Positions 44,196 to 56,800 of a DNA stretch of 64,000 nt are shown in pieces. The stretch covers positions 6,859,361-6,923,360 of the forward strand of contig CM041200.1 of NCBI GenBank assembly GCA_023078555.1. Direction: 5' to 3'. Source of the stretch: Ulva prolifera. Its lineage: Eukaryota; Chlorophyta; Ulvophyceae; Ulvales; Ulvaceae. Both the position numbers and the translations under genes were made by a program. The notes beneath the pieces were generated by a model. That model worked only from the letters and a program-made list of their open reading frames with translations, was not told where the DNA came from and made no database searches. Positions within the stretch are counted from its first letter, which is position 1, and every line of letters begins with the position of its first letter.

Positions 44196-46661
44196 CTCCT
44201 CGTCCTGGTTGGGTGCTGTTCCCAACTCTCTCCACAACTCTTCGAGTCTCAAGCTGCAGTTCCGCAGATCTGTGCTTGTTGGATGCACTACTGGGCAGGC
44301 ACTGACGGTTGGCACGCGTTGCCAGTGCGCTAGGGTCGCTGCGAAAGGTGTTATTGCTGTGAGCTGCTTTGCCTGATGTCTGAAAACCTCTGGTGGATAG
44401 TCGACCTCGTCTATGCATGATAGGAATGTGTCAAGGTCAGAAGCGTCCGTGTTAAGGTCCGAAGCGTCGCTGTGTTTGGGTTGTAGCGGTGCTGTGCGTT
44501 CGTGCAAGTTTGACTGGTTTATCAGCGGCTCGGTGTTACCCACCTGACGGTGCGGGGACCGTGCGGTCTCTTGGTCATACAGCGGCCCAGTGCGCCCTAT
44601 GTGAGTGTGCCTGGAACCCACGTTGAACTTAAGTGTGGATATCTATGTTTCCCTACACTACTACGGCACAATTTGCAAAATTATTCTTCATCTTATTTGG
44701 GCTCACCCGCTGCCCCTCTGGTATGCTTTCTCTGCATCTGCAAACAGCTGGGTTGTGCCCTCGGCGCAGGGTGCACGGCGGCAGCCTCCCCGGCAGTGCT
44801 GCCCTGAACTCATAAATGCGTGACACACGCTCTGTCTTCCGCCCATCAACCTTTTTAACTCCCTGGTCTTGGCACGCACTGGTTCTTCCAGCCTCTGCCT
44901 CTTAGGCTCTGTTGCAGCGGCCCTGGGCCTGCCCCTGTCTCCTTTCAGGTCATTGTCCATGCCGTACTTCTGTGATCGTGCTCTGGCTGATTTCAGCCAC
45001 TCCATCACCTCTGCCTTCACGTGGGTCGATATTGCCCCGAGCAATGCCAACGCTAGGGCGCCGCCCTGCTCTGTCTCGATGGTGGCCACGAGGGCATCCT
45101 CCATTCCCCCTTCAGTGACAGCATTCCCCATGCCCAGGCTCTGGGCGGACCTAAATAGTGCCTTAGCCGTGTCTCGTGTTGGGAAGATCTGTGTAGCCAG
45201 CAGCTCTGGCTTCAGGGATTCAGCCAGGTCCTCCACGCTGTTCTGCAACTCGGATTCTTCATCGACTGCAAATTCTTTGCCCACTGTGAGCGTGAGGCTC
45301 CCAGGTGCCGCTCGGGCGGCCTTCTTCATGACGCCGATGCTCTTGCGGTAGGTCGAGGTTACTGCTTCTAGTAGTCGGCTTGCTGTCAGCGGCTGGCTTT
45401 GTAGTCTGGCTCCTGCACCCACAGTTGACCCAGAGTCATCGTCCTGGCCCTATTCTTTGCCTGTACTTGTCGTCTGCTGCAGGTGTGTATCCCTGGCTAC
45501 CCTCTGTCGCTATATGTTCGTGTTCCCCCAACTCTCACTATGCTGTCTGCGCAGCGGGCCTCTGCGCACTTTGCACCTGGGCAGGCTCGGCTCTCTATCC
45601 CAGCGGATCCTGGCTCTTTGCACCTGGGCAGGTCTCAGCTCACTGCCGCAGCAGGTCCTCGCTCGTCTGCATCTGGGCAGGTCTCAGCTCGCTGCCGCAG
45701 CAGGTCCTTGCTCTTCTGCACATGGGCAGGTCTCAGCTCGCTGCCTAGGCAGGTCCTCGCTCTTCTGCACCTGGGCAGGTCTTAACTCACTGCCTCGGCG
45801 TGTCCTCGCTCTTTCCCACGGGCCTCTCGCCCTGCTAGGGCTGCACTTAGCCGACCGTTCATGTTACCCAGCCTGGCTTGCATTTCTGATGGTGACAGCT
45901 GCTCGGTCTCCTCTTACCTATCGGTGAAAGTCGTAGGCGGTAGGCTTTCTAGTTGGGTCTGGGCGCGCTTAAATGTGGCTGACTTCGGGCTGGAAGGCAT
46001 GGCAAGTGGCGTGGTGGCCTGACCTGCGGCGAGGTGTTCGTACCTTGGCTGAGTGGTCGTGTCGGGTTTTTCTAGTAGGTCCAGGGCTTTCTGAGTCTTT
46101 GGTCTGTGCTATGATGGACATGCCTGGTGGTGGAAGAATAAACTCGCTGTTCCTGTTCTCTTGGTTCCCTCCTAGCTCCTGTGGTGGTTCGTCGTTCTGA
46201 GTGCATCTAGTCTCCAACCTAGGCGGGTCGACGGTCTTAGTCGCCAGCCATATCGAGCCTCGGGGCTATTCTGCCAGTTTTGTTTTTCCGAGCGCTGCTT
46301 CTACGTCTTCTTCTGGGATGCAGCCGATAAGTTCTAGTCTGCGCTCCTGTGGGACCTCTGCTTCGTCGATGTCCACGTACGCCCTGCCGCTGCTGAAGCC
46401 ATTTAAACTCGGTGAGAACAGCAGAGTCATTGGAGTAAGCAAGTTAACGATTCTCTGGTGGAGCCCGTTCAGCGCTGTCATTGTGAGGGGCACGAATAGC
46501 GCAGAGCCCACGTCTCCTGTCGGATCCCTTGACGAAGTACCTCGCACAAATCCAATAATTTTGACCTGATCGTTGCGTACTCTGAAAACTGGCGTATACG
46601 CGACGAAGTCATCGCTGGTGTTGGCCATCGTGTGTCCCTCGGTCAACATTTCTTCCAACAT
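44196..46661 (-). pseudogene. Upstream (gag-like) region of the DIRS-like element
   Basis: ORFs at 44097-44621 (partly), 44703-45422, 45969-46217 and 46266-46661 lie in the order and orientation expected for the gag part of the DIRS-like element. The ORF at 44703-45422 ends in a Cys/His cluster (CHAFMSSGQHCRGGC). The one at 46266-46661 begins MANTSDDFVAYTPVF in mid-frame. Between them (45480-45840, plus strand) is a run of about 60-bp imperfect repeats, landmark CTGGGCAGGTCT. None of the ORFs has a domain I can name. Confidence 0.45.
45570..45800. repeat. Short tandem repeat in the DIRS-like gag region
   Basis: About five units of roughly 50-60 bp with TCTGCACCTGGGCAGGTCTC and AGCTCGCTGCC. 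A local expansion inside the element. Confidence 0.7.
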
Positions 46662-46975
46662 CTTACTGCGATTCTTATTAAGCTGGACCTGTAGACTTCA
46701 TGCAGGATCAGCAACGAACGATGCTGTGCTTGTTTGTCTCTTCCCTACACGTACCTGTCTGTTATGTCATGTTCAGGACTCGACGTTGGGCTGACTCCTG
46801 GCCTCGTTATCTCGAGGCGTCCTTGCGCCCTCGTGCCGTCAGTGTAAGTGGGGAAGTACGCACATACAACCTTCTCAATGTGTCCCAGCCACAGTGCTTG
46901 ACCAGGGCATGAATTACAAGAGGTACATCACCTGCGACATACCACGATCCAATGTTGCTGCTGCTTGCATGGTTG

Positions 46976-48281
46976 CTGGTGTGGTGTTGTGAAAGTGCCT
47001 CGTAGCGCACAAGGCAGGTGCACATGCGAATGCACGCACGGGGTGACACGTGGCAGTCACTAGCCCGCGAATGAGAAGACACATTCCAGCTCTCTGTATA
47101 GGTCGAACAAGGTCATGGTTCAAGTATCTGACTCAGATACTGGCCATGCAGGTGTGATCCCAGATCTCAGGCGTCATGTGCTAAGTACTCCGCACACATA
47201 CTTAACATTTCGCCCAACTTAACTTACGGTATGACGCTTCCACTCGCGCTTGCATTTGAACAGGTATCGATGAGTAACCACGATCACATGGGCCCATCAT
47301 AACGTAAGCACCACATGACGCCTGTGATCGCTCTAACATGACCCCTCGTGTGCACAACTTCCCACAGGACATTCCAAACACTCGACGCGCTCCGAGAGAA
47401 CTTCCACATGTGCCTCATGAGCTCGCACACGCTCGCTCCCGTGAAGGGGGGAGGTGTTGTGAAAGTGCCTCGTAGCGCACAAGGCAGGTGCACATGCGAA
47501 TGCACGCACGGGGTGACACGTGGCAGTCACTAGCCCGCGAATGAGAAGACACATTCCAGCTCTCTGTATAGGTCGAACAAGGTCATGGTTCAAGTATCTG
47601 ACTCAGATACTGGCCATGCAGGTGTGATCCCAGATCTCAGGCGTCATGTGCTAAGTACTCCGCACACATACTTAACATTTCGCCCAACTTAACTTACGGT
47701 ATGACGCTTCCACTCGCGCTTGCATTTGAACAGGTATCGATGAGTAACCACGATCACATGGGCCCATCATAACGTAAGCACCACATGACGCCTGTGATCG
47801 CTCTAACATGACCCCTCGTGTGCACAACTTCCCACAGGACATTCCAAACACTCGACGCGCTCCGAGAGAACTTCCACATGTGCCTCATGAGCTCGCACAC
47901 GCTCGCTCCCGTGAAGGGGGGAGGTGTTGTGAAAGTGCCTCGTAGCGCACAAGGCAGGTGCACATGCGAATGCACGCACGGGGTGACACGTGGCAGTCAC
48001 TAGCCCGCGAATGAGAAGACACATTCCAGCTCTCTGTATAGGTCGAACAAGGTCATGGTTCAAGTATCTGACTCAGATACTGGCCATGCAGGTGTGATCC
48101 CAGATCTCAGGCGTCATGTGCTAAGTACTCCGCACACATACTTAACATTTCGCCCAACTTAACTTACGGTATGACGCTTCCACTCGCGCTTGCATTTGAA
48201 CATGTGGCAGCCGGTCGCTGGGTTGGCTTGATGTTGTTTGTTTGCTTTGCCATACAATGGCCAGCTATGTGTAACTTAATG
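46976..48281 (+). mobile_element. Very short LINE copy split by a tandem TRIM
   Basis: Only about 83 bp of LINE 3' end (part at 46976-46984 and part at 48203-48281, ending TGTGTAACTTA) flanked by the 13-bp duplication GCTTGCATGGTTG at 46963-46975 and 48282-48294. The TRIM array at 46985-48202 sits inside it. Confidence 0.85.
46985..48202 (+). mobile_element. Tandem TRIM: LTR-internal-LTR-internal-LTR
   Basis: Three 278-bp LTRs (46985-47262, 47455-47732, 47925-48202; TGTTGTGAAAG...CATTTGAACA) separated by two 192-bp internal regions. Each internal region starts with GGTATCGATGAGTAACC, a primer-binding-site-like sequence, and ends with a purine tract (GTGAAGGGGGGAGG). The period is 470 bp and the copies are essentially identical. 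The whole array is flanked by the duplication TGTGG (46980-46984 and 48203-48207). There is no coding capacity, as expected for a terminal-repeat retrotransposon in miniature. Confidence 0.93.
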
Positions 48282-48438
48282 GCTTGCATGGTTGTGCGTG
48301 TCTTCGCCAGGTTGCATCCTGCAGCTGTGTCCAGATTTGACACACACTGTTGTGAGATGTCCATCTCACCTCCGGCGCAGGCTGGTTGTCGTATGCATGC
48401 ACGACTCAAGCGGTAACAGTCACAACTCCCCCAGATAA

Positions 48439-48509
48439 GGCGGAAATCCGGCCATCACATAAGATTCATATTATTATTAATCCCCTTGTTACGTCATCAG
48501 ATTTCCGCC
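48439..48509. repeat. Imperfect palindrome with 10-bp arms
   Basis: GGCGGAAATC at 48439-48448 pairs with GATTTCCGCC at 48500-48509 around an AT-rich 51-base loop. It could be a transcript hairpin or the remains of a small inverted-repeat element. Confidence 0.4.
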
Positions 48510-49109
48510 CTACGTGCGGCATATACGTATTGGCGTCACAAGCGGACGTCGATCAGCTCTAGCCATGTGGCTACGAGGGCGTCGCGCACCAGTCATATCA
48601 CTCTTCACTAAAATGTCAGATATCTCAGCCACAAGTCTTGAGTTCCACGTGCATTTGAACGTGCACGCGAACACAATTTAGATCACATCAAATGACACAG
48701 TATATCAACATTTAGATATACCCCTGGTCATAGGACATGCATTATGACACATTCATAGTCACACGTCATCAGTCATACTCAGCATGCACACAGTCAACTG
48801 TGCACAGGCCATTCGGAGGCACTAAGTCACCTGAGCCCCGAACCCGCTACGCGGTGGCCACGCTAGAGTACTACACGAAAATGTCATAAACTCATATTTG
48901 GGGTTCAACTCCGACATGCACGTTATACTCCGAGACGCGTTGTTACCGCATTGGAAGTTACATGCATATGTCAGTGAGCACAATCATACTCGCCACATCA
49001 TCACGCTGGCCCCGAGTCCGGTGTCCAGCGCTTGTCAGCCAATCATATTAGAAATCCCTCGATTATTAGGGATTCCATTCAGTGTGCTCCACTTTTGTGT
49101 AGCACTTTA

Positions 49110-49404
49110 GCGTGGCCAGCCTTATAAGCTATAGCAGGGGTATCCTGGGTGCATTCCAAACGGTATTTATACCGTGCACTTGCTGGGATTCGTTCTTCTG
49201 TTTTCAGAGTTCGAATTGGGGAACCTATTTCCACTCTGTCGTAACACATTTCTGTCTGACACCCATTCTGTTAACCCTGTCGTATTCTAGAGTTGATTAC
49301 AGTCTCCGCACTGCAACGTAAGGCCCCTTTCATCCACGCGAAGTCATATACAGGTGCTCGTTAGCGCCCCGGAGGCTTCTACCTCTCTCGACAGGTATCG
49401 ATTT
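49110..49404 (+). promoter_or_regulatory. LTR 3' part, TATA-like box and primer-binding site of element E copy 2
   Basis: A TATA-like CTTATAAGCT lies at 49121-49130, and the LTR-like end TCTCGACA at 49386-49393 is followed by GGTATCGATTT (49394-49404). The ORF starts 47 nt later. I could not find the left edge of the LTR. Confidence 0.5.
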
Positions 49405-49450
49405 GCTAAGATCTTCTGCCTAACATTTCACACCTGTTGCAGATCTCATC

Positions 49451-49936
49451 ATGTCTGCACCAGAGAGCATTCTAGCCGCGGATTGGGACGTAGTTCACCA
49501 GTCCATTATAGACCCTAGTGACGCGAACTTGTCCGTCGACCATCACATGTCCCAGATCCCAGGGATCTCGTCGTTTTCTCGCGAGGACATTGACTATATT
49601 CGTCGAACAACCGGACAGATGCGCTGGTTGGGCACCGGCGTTGCCGAAGCAAGCAAATCCGTCTCGTCTAGCAGTTCTGGGAGTACACTGTTAGCCATGC
49701 AGAAAGACGCTAGAATGTTGCTTGTCAACGAGGAGCTTAGTGAAGAGCTGTGGCCCTTCAAAACCTTAGAACCAAGGTCTTCGGCACACACAATTGGTGC
49801 AACACTGTCACTCGGTGGCTCGGACACTTGCATGGTTGCATGGGGTCCAGGCCCGGGGCCGACTAGGAATTTGCTTAGCCCTCGGGGCATGTCATTGATG
49901 TGCGGGTTAGGCACAAAGTATGCAGAGCCGCTCTGA
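49451..49936 (+). CDS. Undescribed ORF of element E, copy 2
   Basis: 161 codons from ATG 49451 to TGA 49934. Homologous to 39553-40059 (about one third identity by eye). The frame stays open past the TGA (DFVYAFAKDDRAF...), matching the DLAFAFAGHR end of copy 1, so the TGA is probably a mutation. A GTGAGT that could be a splice donor lies at about 50061, just before the (TG)n tract. Coding-like sequence resumes after the tract (about 51040-51360, for example IADTHLQEIVYAVFHACES) and runs on after the LINE fragment at 51362-51537 to about 51750. No domain recognised. Confidence 0.5.
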   Translation: MSAPESILAADWDVVHQSIIDPSDANLSVDHHMSQIPGISSFSREDIDYIRRTTGQMRWLGTGVAEASKSVSSSSSGSTLLAMQKDARMLLVNEELSEELWPFKTLEPRSSAHTIGATLSLGGSDTCMVAWGPGPGPTRNLLSPRGMSLMCGLGTKYAEPL

Positions 49937-50074
49937 GATTTTGTTTATGCTTTTGCCAAGGATGACAGAGCATTCAAAATGTCATTCCTATCCTGCCCAG
50001 CTCAGAACGATATGTTTGATATGATGCGGGCCTGGAGGACGCGATTCTGCCGGACTGAGTTGTGAGTGCGGTTG

Positions 50075-50908
<834 letters not shown>

Positions 50909-51361
50909 CTGTATGTTGATGTTCATGCGGATGAGATTCGGTTTCAGTGTTTGTTTTCTCACGTTCACTCTTTTGTCATATCGGGGTGTCGAAGCGCGCC
51001 GCTACCCTACGCGCGTCGCCAGCTGTGAACAGTCCCGGCGCGGCAATCGTGCACTTAGCAAGATTGCTGACACGCATCTGCAAGAGATTGTGTACGCCGT
51101 ATTTCATGCATGCGAAAGTAGGGCGTTTTGTTTGGACTCAATCAAGCTCAAGATCCCATCAGTCAACGTATCAGAAATGGTGAAGTCAGAAGCCATTCAA
51201 TTCAGGGATTGCTCATCATCAATTGTCACGCAGGTACAGTCAACCCTGCCTGATCTGTCCTCCTTGCCTGATGTTAAACCAAACTTCATAGACGATCGAT
51301 CTGCGTCGTGGTTTCGTAGTGCCGAATACACGTTCAAGTCTGTCAAGTTTCCCGCGTTCTC

Positions 51362-51537
51362 CAAGTTCTCAAGTTACACATATCGGGCCATTGTATGGCG
51401 AAGCAAATCAATACATCAAGCTAACACACACAACAAGCCAACAAGACAAGCAAGCGGCCGCCACACGAGCAACCACCAGAACTTGGGGAACTAGAACGCA
51501 TCCCAACACACAACCCGGACATCAGCCAAAATCAAGT
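51362..51537 (-). mobile_element. 5'-truncated, diverged LINE fragment
   Basis: 176 bp; its left end is the complement of the LINE 3' tail (AAGTTACACATATCGGGCC). It is flanked by CGCGTTCTC at 51353-51361 and 51538-51546. It interrupts a coding-like frame that continues in phase across the duplication. It is more diverged from the main LINE than the other copies. Confidence 0.8.
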
Positions 51538-51850
51538 CGCGTTCTCGGGTCTACGAAGCGACCAACTTTCGGAACTACGATGGCACAAGTACCAAAGTGA
51601 CGCATTGCATGCACACAAGCACTGCACTCACTTGTCCGAACGACAAGTCATCCAACATCTCATGTCGTTATTTGATCGCACGCAGCAGCATTTCACAGTC
51701 GCAACACGCTGCAATGAGACCACACTGTACTGTCCGCCAATGGCTGGAGACCATTCGTGACTTTTACTTCACGAATGGAAAATTCCGACATAACCACTAC
51801 AAGAACGACTTGACCCGAGACTCACACCCGAGGCGCGATTTGAGGGGGGG

Positions 51851-53132
51851 TATCTCGGGTGCGCGCAGCCGAATGAGTGTCCCGCAGAGTCTGTGGAAAG
51901 CGTTTTGCTTCGGGGATCGCGATGAAGTCTCCCATCATATCCCCGTAGATGGTTTGCGTGCGCCGGTCTGTTCCTGGAGATGCATGTCGGGCTCTCTGGT
52001 CGGTTGTTTGTGCGTGCATGAGATACAGGTAGACGGCTGGTTAGCGCATTTCCCCCCTGTTGTCGTGTCAGATGACACAGAAGCGATACATTGGAACAAT
52101 CGGTCGCGTTGTAAATACGTGGCCATTCGACATCCACCTGTCATGTACTCCATGCTGCCGCTTGCCAGATGTGCTATGGCTGGTCTGCGTATTGCTACGA
52201 TCAGCCTAGTACGGGCGGCGAAATATCAAATAGAATGTATATTTGTTCGCCGGAGCGTGTCAATGGTGCGAATGGTCCCGGCCTCCGTAGCTGGCGTGCA
52301 GTGAGGATTTGTAGTGCCGGGGCGCAAGCGGTGTCCCCGGGTGTCTGGACACCCGGTGCCGCGTAAGATCAGTCGCCAAAAGCATTTCCATAAAACTAGA
52401 TTGCTTTTCGTCGGGGTCGGTGGGCCTGTCTTTGTCGTGGGTCCTGATACCGACGTCAATCGACTTCGAGTGTCACTGCAAGAAGGTGCGTGTGTCCGGC
52501 TGTTTTAGCGCGCATATCGTATCTTTCACACGCCTCTGGAACCTGCAGCAAAACTTTGCATAACTGCATTCCTATGTGTGCGCCATCTGTTTAGTCAATG
52601 GCGGTCTGGTCCTCTTTGTGCCGTAGCTGCTCTCGCAATGCGGGACCGCCTGATCGCTGCCGGTGTCTCCCGAGGCCCGACTTGCAACGCCTACGTCAAT
52701 ACTGTCTTATCAGGGAACGTCACGTTGTTGGTAGACTACTTTAGCGCATGCGTTGCCCGGATCCCGTCTACCCGTGATTCGCTGTATCGGCTGAGTCAAA
52801 GAGAAGTCCGCCTGTAATGGGGGTGTAACGCGTTTCGGGTGATGTTCGGCAAGCCGCATGCAGCGTGAATACGCTTGTTTATGGCATATCATGACACGTA
52901 CTTTACATTACAATGCTTTCACGTACTCATTGGGCTCCAAATGCGCTATAAAGCGCCTTCGCGACTGCACGGTATCAGTGCAGGCCAGCTGTCACCGTGC
53001 CCCTACGCTGCTGCAAGATCAGTCAGCAGATCCTAATCATGTAGCAAAATGACTGTTCTGCATTAGGTCTCTTCTGCTGCTGGAGCTCTGCGGCGGGTTT
53101 TTCTTTGAGAGCGATCACTCGGTGCATCGTCA
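51851..53132. other. No supported gene
   Basis: It begins after a purine tract (TTTGAGGGGGGG, 51840-51850), which could be the polypurine tract of element E, but no LTR copy could be matched after it. ORFs of 60-80 codons without motifs occur on both strands. Confidence 0.35.
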
Positions 53133-53440
53133 TGTCACGACATGTGGGTCGTTAGCAAGCACTCTGTGTTACATGAGAGACGGCGACATATTTATGCAAT
53201 GAGTTTGAGGTCACACCTGTCACGACATGTGGGTCGTTAGCAAGCACTCTGTGATGCTCACTAACTACAGCTACACTGTATGAAGATCAATACCCCACAG
53301 TCATGACCACTAGCACATTGTTGCTGCATAATATGCATTAGCCGCTACATTGACTTAGCACGAGTCAGCGCGAGTCAGCGCGAGTCAGCATGTCTACTCA
53401 GCGGGCGCTCAGAACTAGGCTAAACACACTTCTCTCAACA
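53133..53440 (-). repeat. 3' LTR of the Tnt1-like element
   Basis: 308 bp, in plus coordinates TGTCACGACATG...CTCAACA. It contains two direct copies of CACGACATGTGGGTCGTTAG, about 80 bp apart, and a triple CGAGTCAG repeat. The purine tract ATGGGGGCG adjoins it on the gag-pol side (53441-53455). Confidence 0.9.
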
Positions 53441-53452
53441 CGCCCCCATAGT

Positions 53453-53863
53453 CTAGGGCACAACGCCAAGCGTCTGGCGATGCTTCTCAAACATCTGTTG
53501 CGATAGTGGCTTCGTTAAAACATCAGCTGGATTGTCAGCTGTTGGAACTGGTATGAATCGCATCTGTTGTCGCTTCACCTTCTCTCTCACATGATGGAAA
53601 ACAATTTCTATGTGCTTAGTCCGGGCAGCTGAAAGTGGATCTTCAATTAAACTCTTCGCTGCCCTGTTGTCAATCCCTATTGGTATACAAGCTGGAGGAA
53701 GGCCCACTTGAGGAGCCATGTCGTACAGATACTGTACTTCTTTTGCAATCTCTCCAGCTGCTATGTGTTCTGCTTCTGATGATGAGCGACTCACGGTGGC
53801 GTGCTTGGAACACTTCCAGACAATGCTACCTATGCCGCACTTCACAATGCCGCACTTCACAAT
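53453..53863 (-). pseudogene. C-terminal RNase H of the Tnt1-like element
   Basis: The translation has SIVWKCSKHATVSRSSSEAEHIAAGEIAKEV... (only a part quoted), the classic Copia RNase H Glu region, then a DNRAAKSL block and ADVLTKPLSQQMFEKH before the stop at 53453. The N-terminal half of the domain lies on the far side of the LINE, at 58298-58744. Confidence 0.92.
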
Positions 53864-56800
53864 ACCTATGCCGCACTCCTGACTCTTCGTCCATTGTATT
53901 CGTGACGCTACTGTGGCGCTCTGCTCCTGTGCGCCGCAGGCCTGCGAACACGATTCGCAGTAGATATTGGCATCTGATTAATTAGATTTGTATTATGGTC
54001 CATTTGTCTGTGTTTAGAGCTGCGCTGTGGAAGTTTCGAGTGCTGTAACGACAGCGGTCGTACAGCCCAGCGCCTAGGAGCACGAGCGTTCTCGTGAATT
54101 CAATGCCAATATGCTTTATCTATTTCGTTAAATAGACTGCTGCGTTTAGTTTAGGTCCTCGCGTTCCGGACGGTGCCTTGTTGCCGTGGCTGTAAGTTGC
54201 AGTCCCGGTGGCTCTGTCTGTGAAGCGACTAGGAGCGGAGCTAAAAGAACCCGCCCGCGAAGCACAAAAAGAAAACAAAGTGCCAGGATTACATTTTATG
54301 ACGACGCTCGGTTAGAGCATGTCCTCGACGTCGAAGAGAAGGCGTTCTGGGACGCCTGAAGGCGTCGCAGCTCCAGCACGCTCGCCCATCAAGCTCCAGC
54401 GCGCTGTGCTACATCCAGAAGCAAAAGATGAAGCAGCAGCTGCAAGATCTGATTGCGAGTGCTGCTTGCAAGGCAGCCCCGTAGAGGTCGAAGCTGAGGA
54501 CAGCAAAGCCGATGAGACTCCACATGAACCGCCAGCAGCCGCTAGCCGGCTCCAGAAGCAGCTTGCAACCAAGTTGCGAGTTGAATCTGTGCCAGCTAGC
54601 GCTCCGCGGTCACGGCGGGCGAAGCTGAGAGAGGATCCCGGTCCACCCTCGAGCCAGCCTTCCCGGAGCAGCTCTGAGGAACCTCCCTGCACTGAAGAAG
54701 CAGCCAAGGCTGCTCCAGCTGCTGAAGGTCCGTCAAGCACATCAGCCACGCCAGCCCCAGCGCCCACCCCTGCAGCAGCCACCGGGGCAGCGACGCCTAC
54801 AGACGCACCACCAGCGCATCGACCATCCTCCGACCGACCGATTCCCACCAATGATGAACCCACCGACCGTGGAGCCACAGCCAGCGCAGGCGCCGCGCTA
54901 GCCCTTGGAGCAGCCTCAGCCGGACCTTCCCCCGCCGCCAACCCCGCCGCCTGCCCAGCCCGCCCCTGCCGACCCGCCTGACCTGCAGCCACTGCTGAAC
55001 AGTCAGCAACTGGCGCGGGTGCCGGCACGCGCAAGCAGCCCACCCGGCCCGCAGCCGCCGCCCCAGGCGCCGGTACGAGCCGCGGTGGCGCCGGCAGAGC
55101 GGCAAAGGGGCGTGGAGGCGGCCGGAAGCAAGTGCCGAGGAAGCACAAAGGGCTGCGCGCCGCCCAAGCCTGTCCACGCACAGGCCAACAACACGGCGGC
55201 GGCACCACCCGCAAGTTCATCAGGCGGGCAGTGTCAGAACAGCTCACCCGCGACTTTAGCCTATGCTCTGCCCAAGCCCTCGAGGCCATCTCGTCGGCAG
55301 CGGCAGAGGCAGGTGGCCGAAGTGCGCTGAACCAGGTGCTAGCCCCCATCGCCGCACTCCTCCGTCTCCCTTCGCTTGTCCTTGCTGAGCCACGTGGCGG
55401 CAGCGACACCGACAAGCGTGACAAGCGCATGTTGGCCATTATGGCCAAGTACCGGCGGGGGGAGCTGGAGGACGAGGAGGGAGGCTTTGTGCCTTCGGTG
55501 ACCCATCGGCGAAAGGAGATGACCGAGGAGGCGCGTCTAGCAGAGCGCGTGGAGTCAGGAGTGAAAGGCGGGAGCATCCACATCGCCGCCCGCCGTCTGA
55601 AGAATGAGAAGCCGGCCGATACGACGTCCGCTGCCGTCATGGAGAAGCTGCGTGCGCTGCACCCGGCGGCGGCGCCACCGCCGCCTCTCGAGTGCGACGT
55701 GCCTGCTCTTTAGATTGACAGCATCCTGCTCCGCAGGGTGCTTGCCCGCATCAAGAACCACAAAAAAGGCCGCGCCGGGGGACCCTCGGGTTGGACCTTC
55801 GAGATGATCCTTGCGGTCACCGTGGGTACCGCCCGGGGGTTCCAAGCGGCCCTCGATTTTGTGAACTTGATGTTGTCCGGCATGCTGCCCCGCGAGTGCG
55901 GCCTCCTCGACTCGAAGCTCCTCGCTCTCCAGAAGGATGCATGGGGTGTCCGGCCCATCGCCATCGGCGAGGTCTGGTACCGCCTTGCAGCGATGTGCGC
56001 GATCGAGGCTGTCGGCAAAGCCGCGGGGCGGGACCTCGCGCCACTGTAGGTGGGCGTCGGCACGGCTGGCGGGACGGAAGTGGTGGCGCACAGCATCGCG
56101 GCGGCGCTGGAGAAGGTCCCCCACGCCATCGCGCTGACGGTGGACATGCGGAATGCTTTCAACGAGATCCACCGCACCGCCGTCGCGCGCGGGGTTTTGA
56201 AAGCGCTGCCGGAGCTGCTCCCGTTATTCCAATTCGGGTACGGTGCCGCCACCCAACTCCATGTGGTGGGTGCCGCTAGCGGCACTGTGATTGAGTCGCA
56301 TCGTGGGGTGCGGCAGGGCGACCCGCTGGGGCCGCTGCTATTTGCATTGGGCTTCCAGGAAGTCTTGACGGCACTAGCGGCAGCAGTCCCGGAGGCGCCC
56401 AGCATGTCGTACCTCGATGACTTCTCTGCCGTGGGCCGCGGGCCTGCGTTGCGCAAGGTCCTAGGCCGCCTCTGCGGGGATGGTCCGGGCAGCGCGCGCT
56501 CGGTCGGCCTCACCATCGTGCCGGGTAAGAGTGGCGTGTTTGCGCCCTGTGCCGAGGCGCACGAAGAGTGTCGTGCCATCCAGCAGTCCACCGGCGTGCC
56601 CCACAGAGAGGACGGCATCACAGTAGTCGGCACCCACGTCAGCACCGACGCCTTCGTCCGCGCGCGGCTGAAAGCCGCTGCCGCGAAGGCAATCGGGGAG
56701 ATCGACCTGCTCATGCGCTTGCCGGTCACCAAGCAGGTGCAGCTGCTGCTGCTCCGGCAGTCATTTGCTGTCCGCTTGGTGCACCACCAGCGCACGACCA

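Noticed and set aside
54312-55640. 442-codon minus-strand ORF opposite the LINE N-terminus
   Set aside because: Antisense shadow of the GC-rich LINE frame, with no motifs; the plus frame carries the RT and endonuclease.
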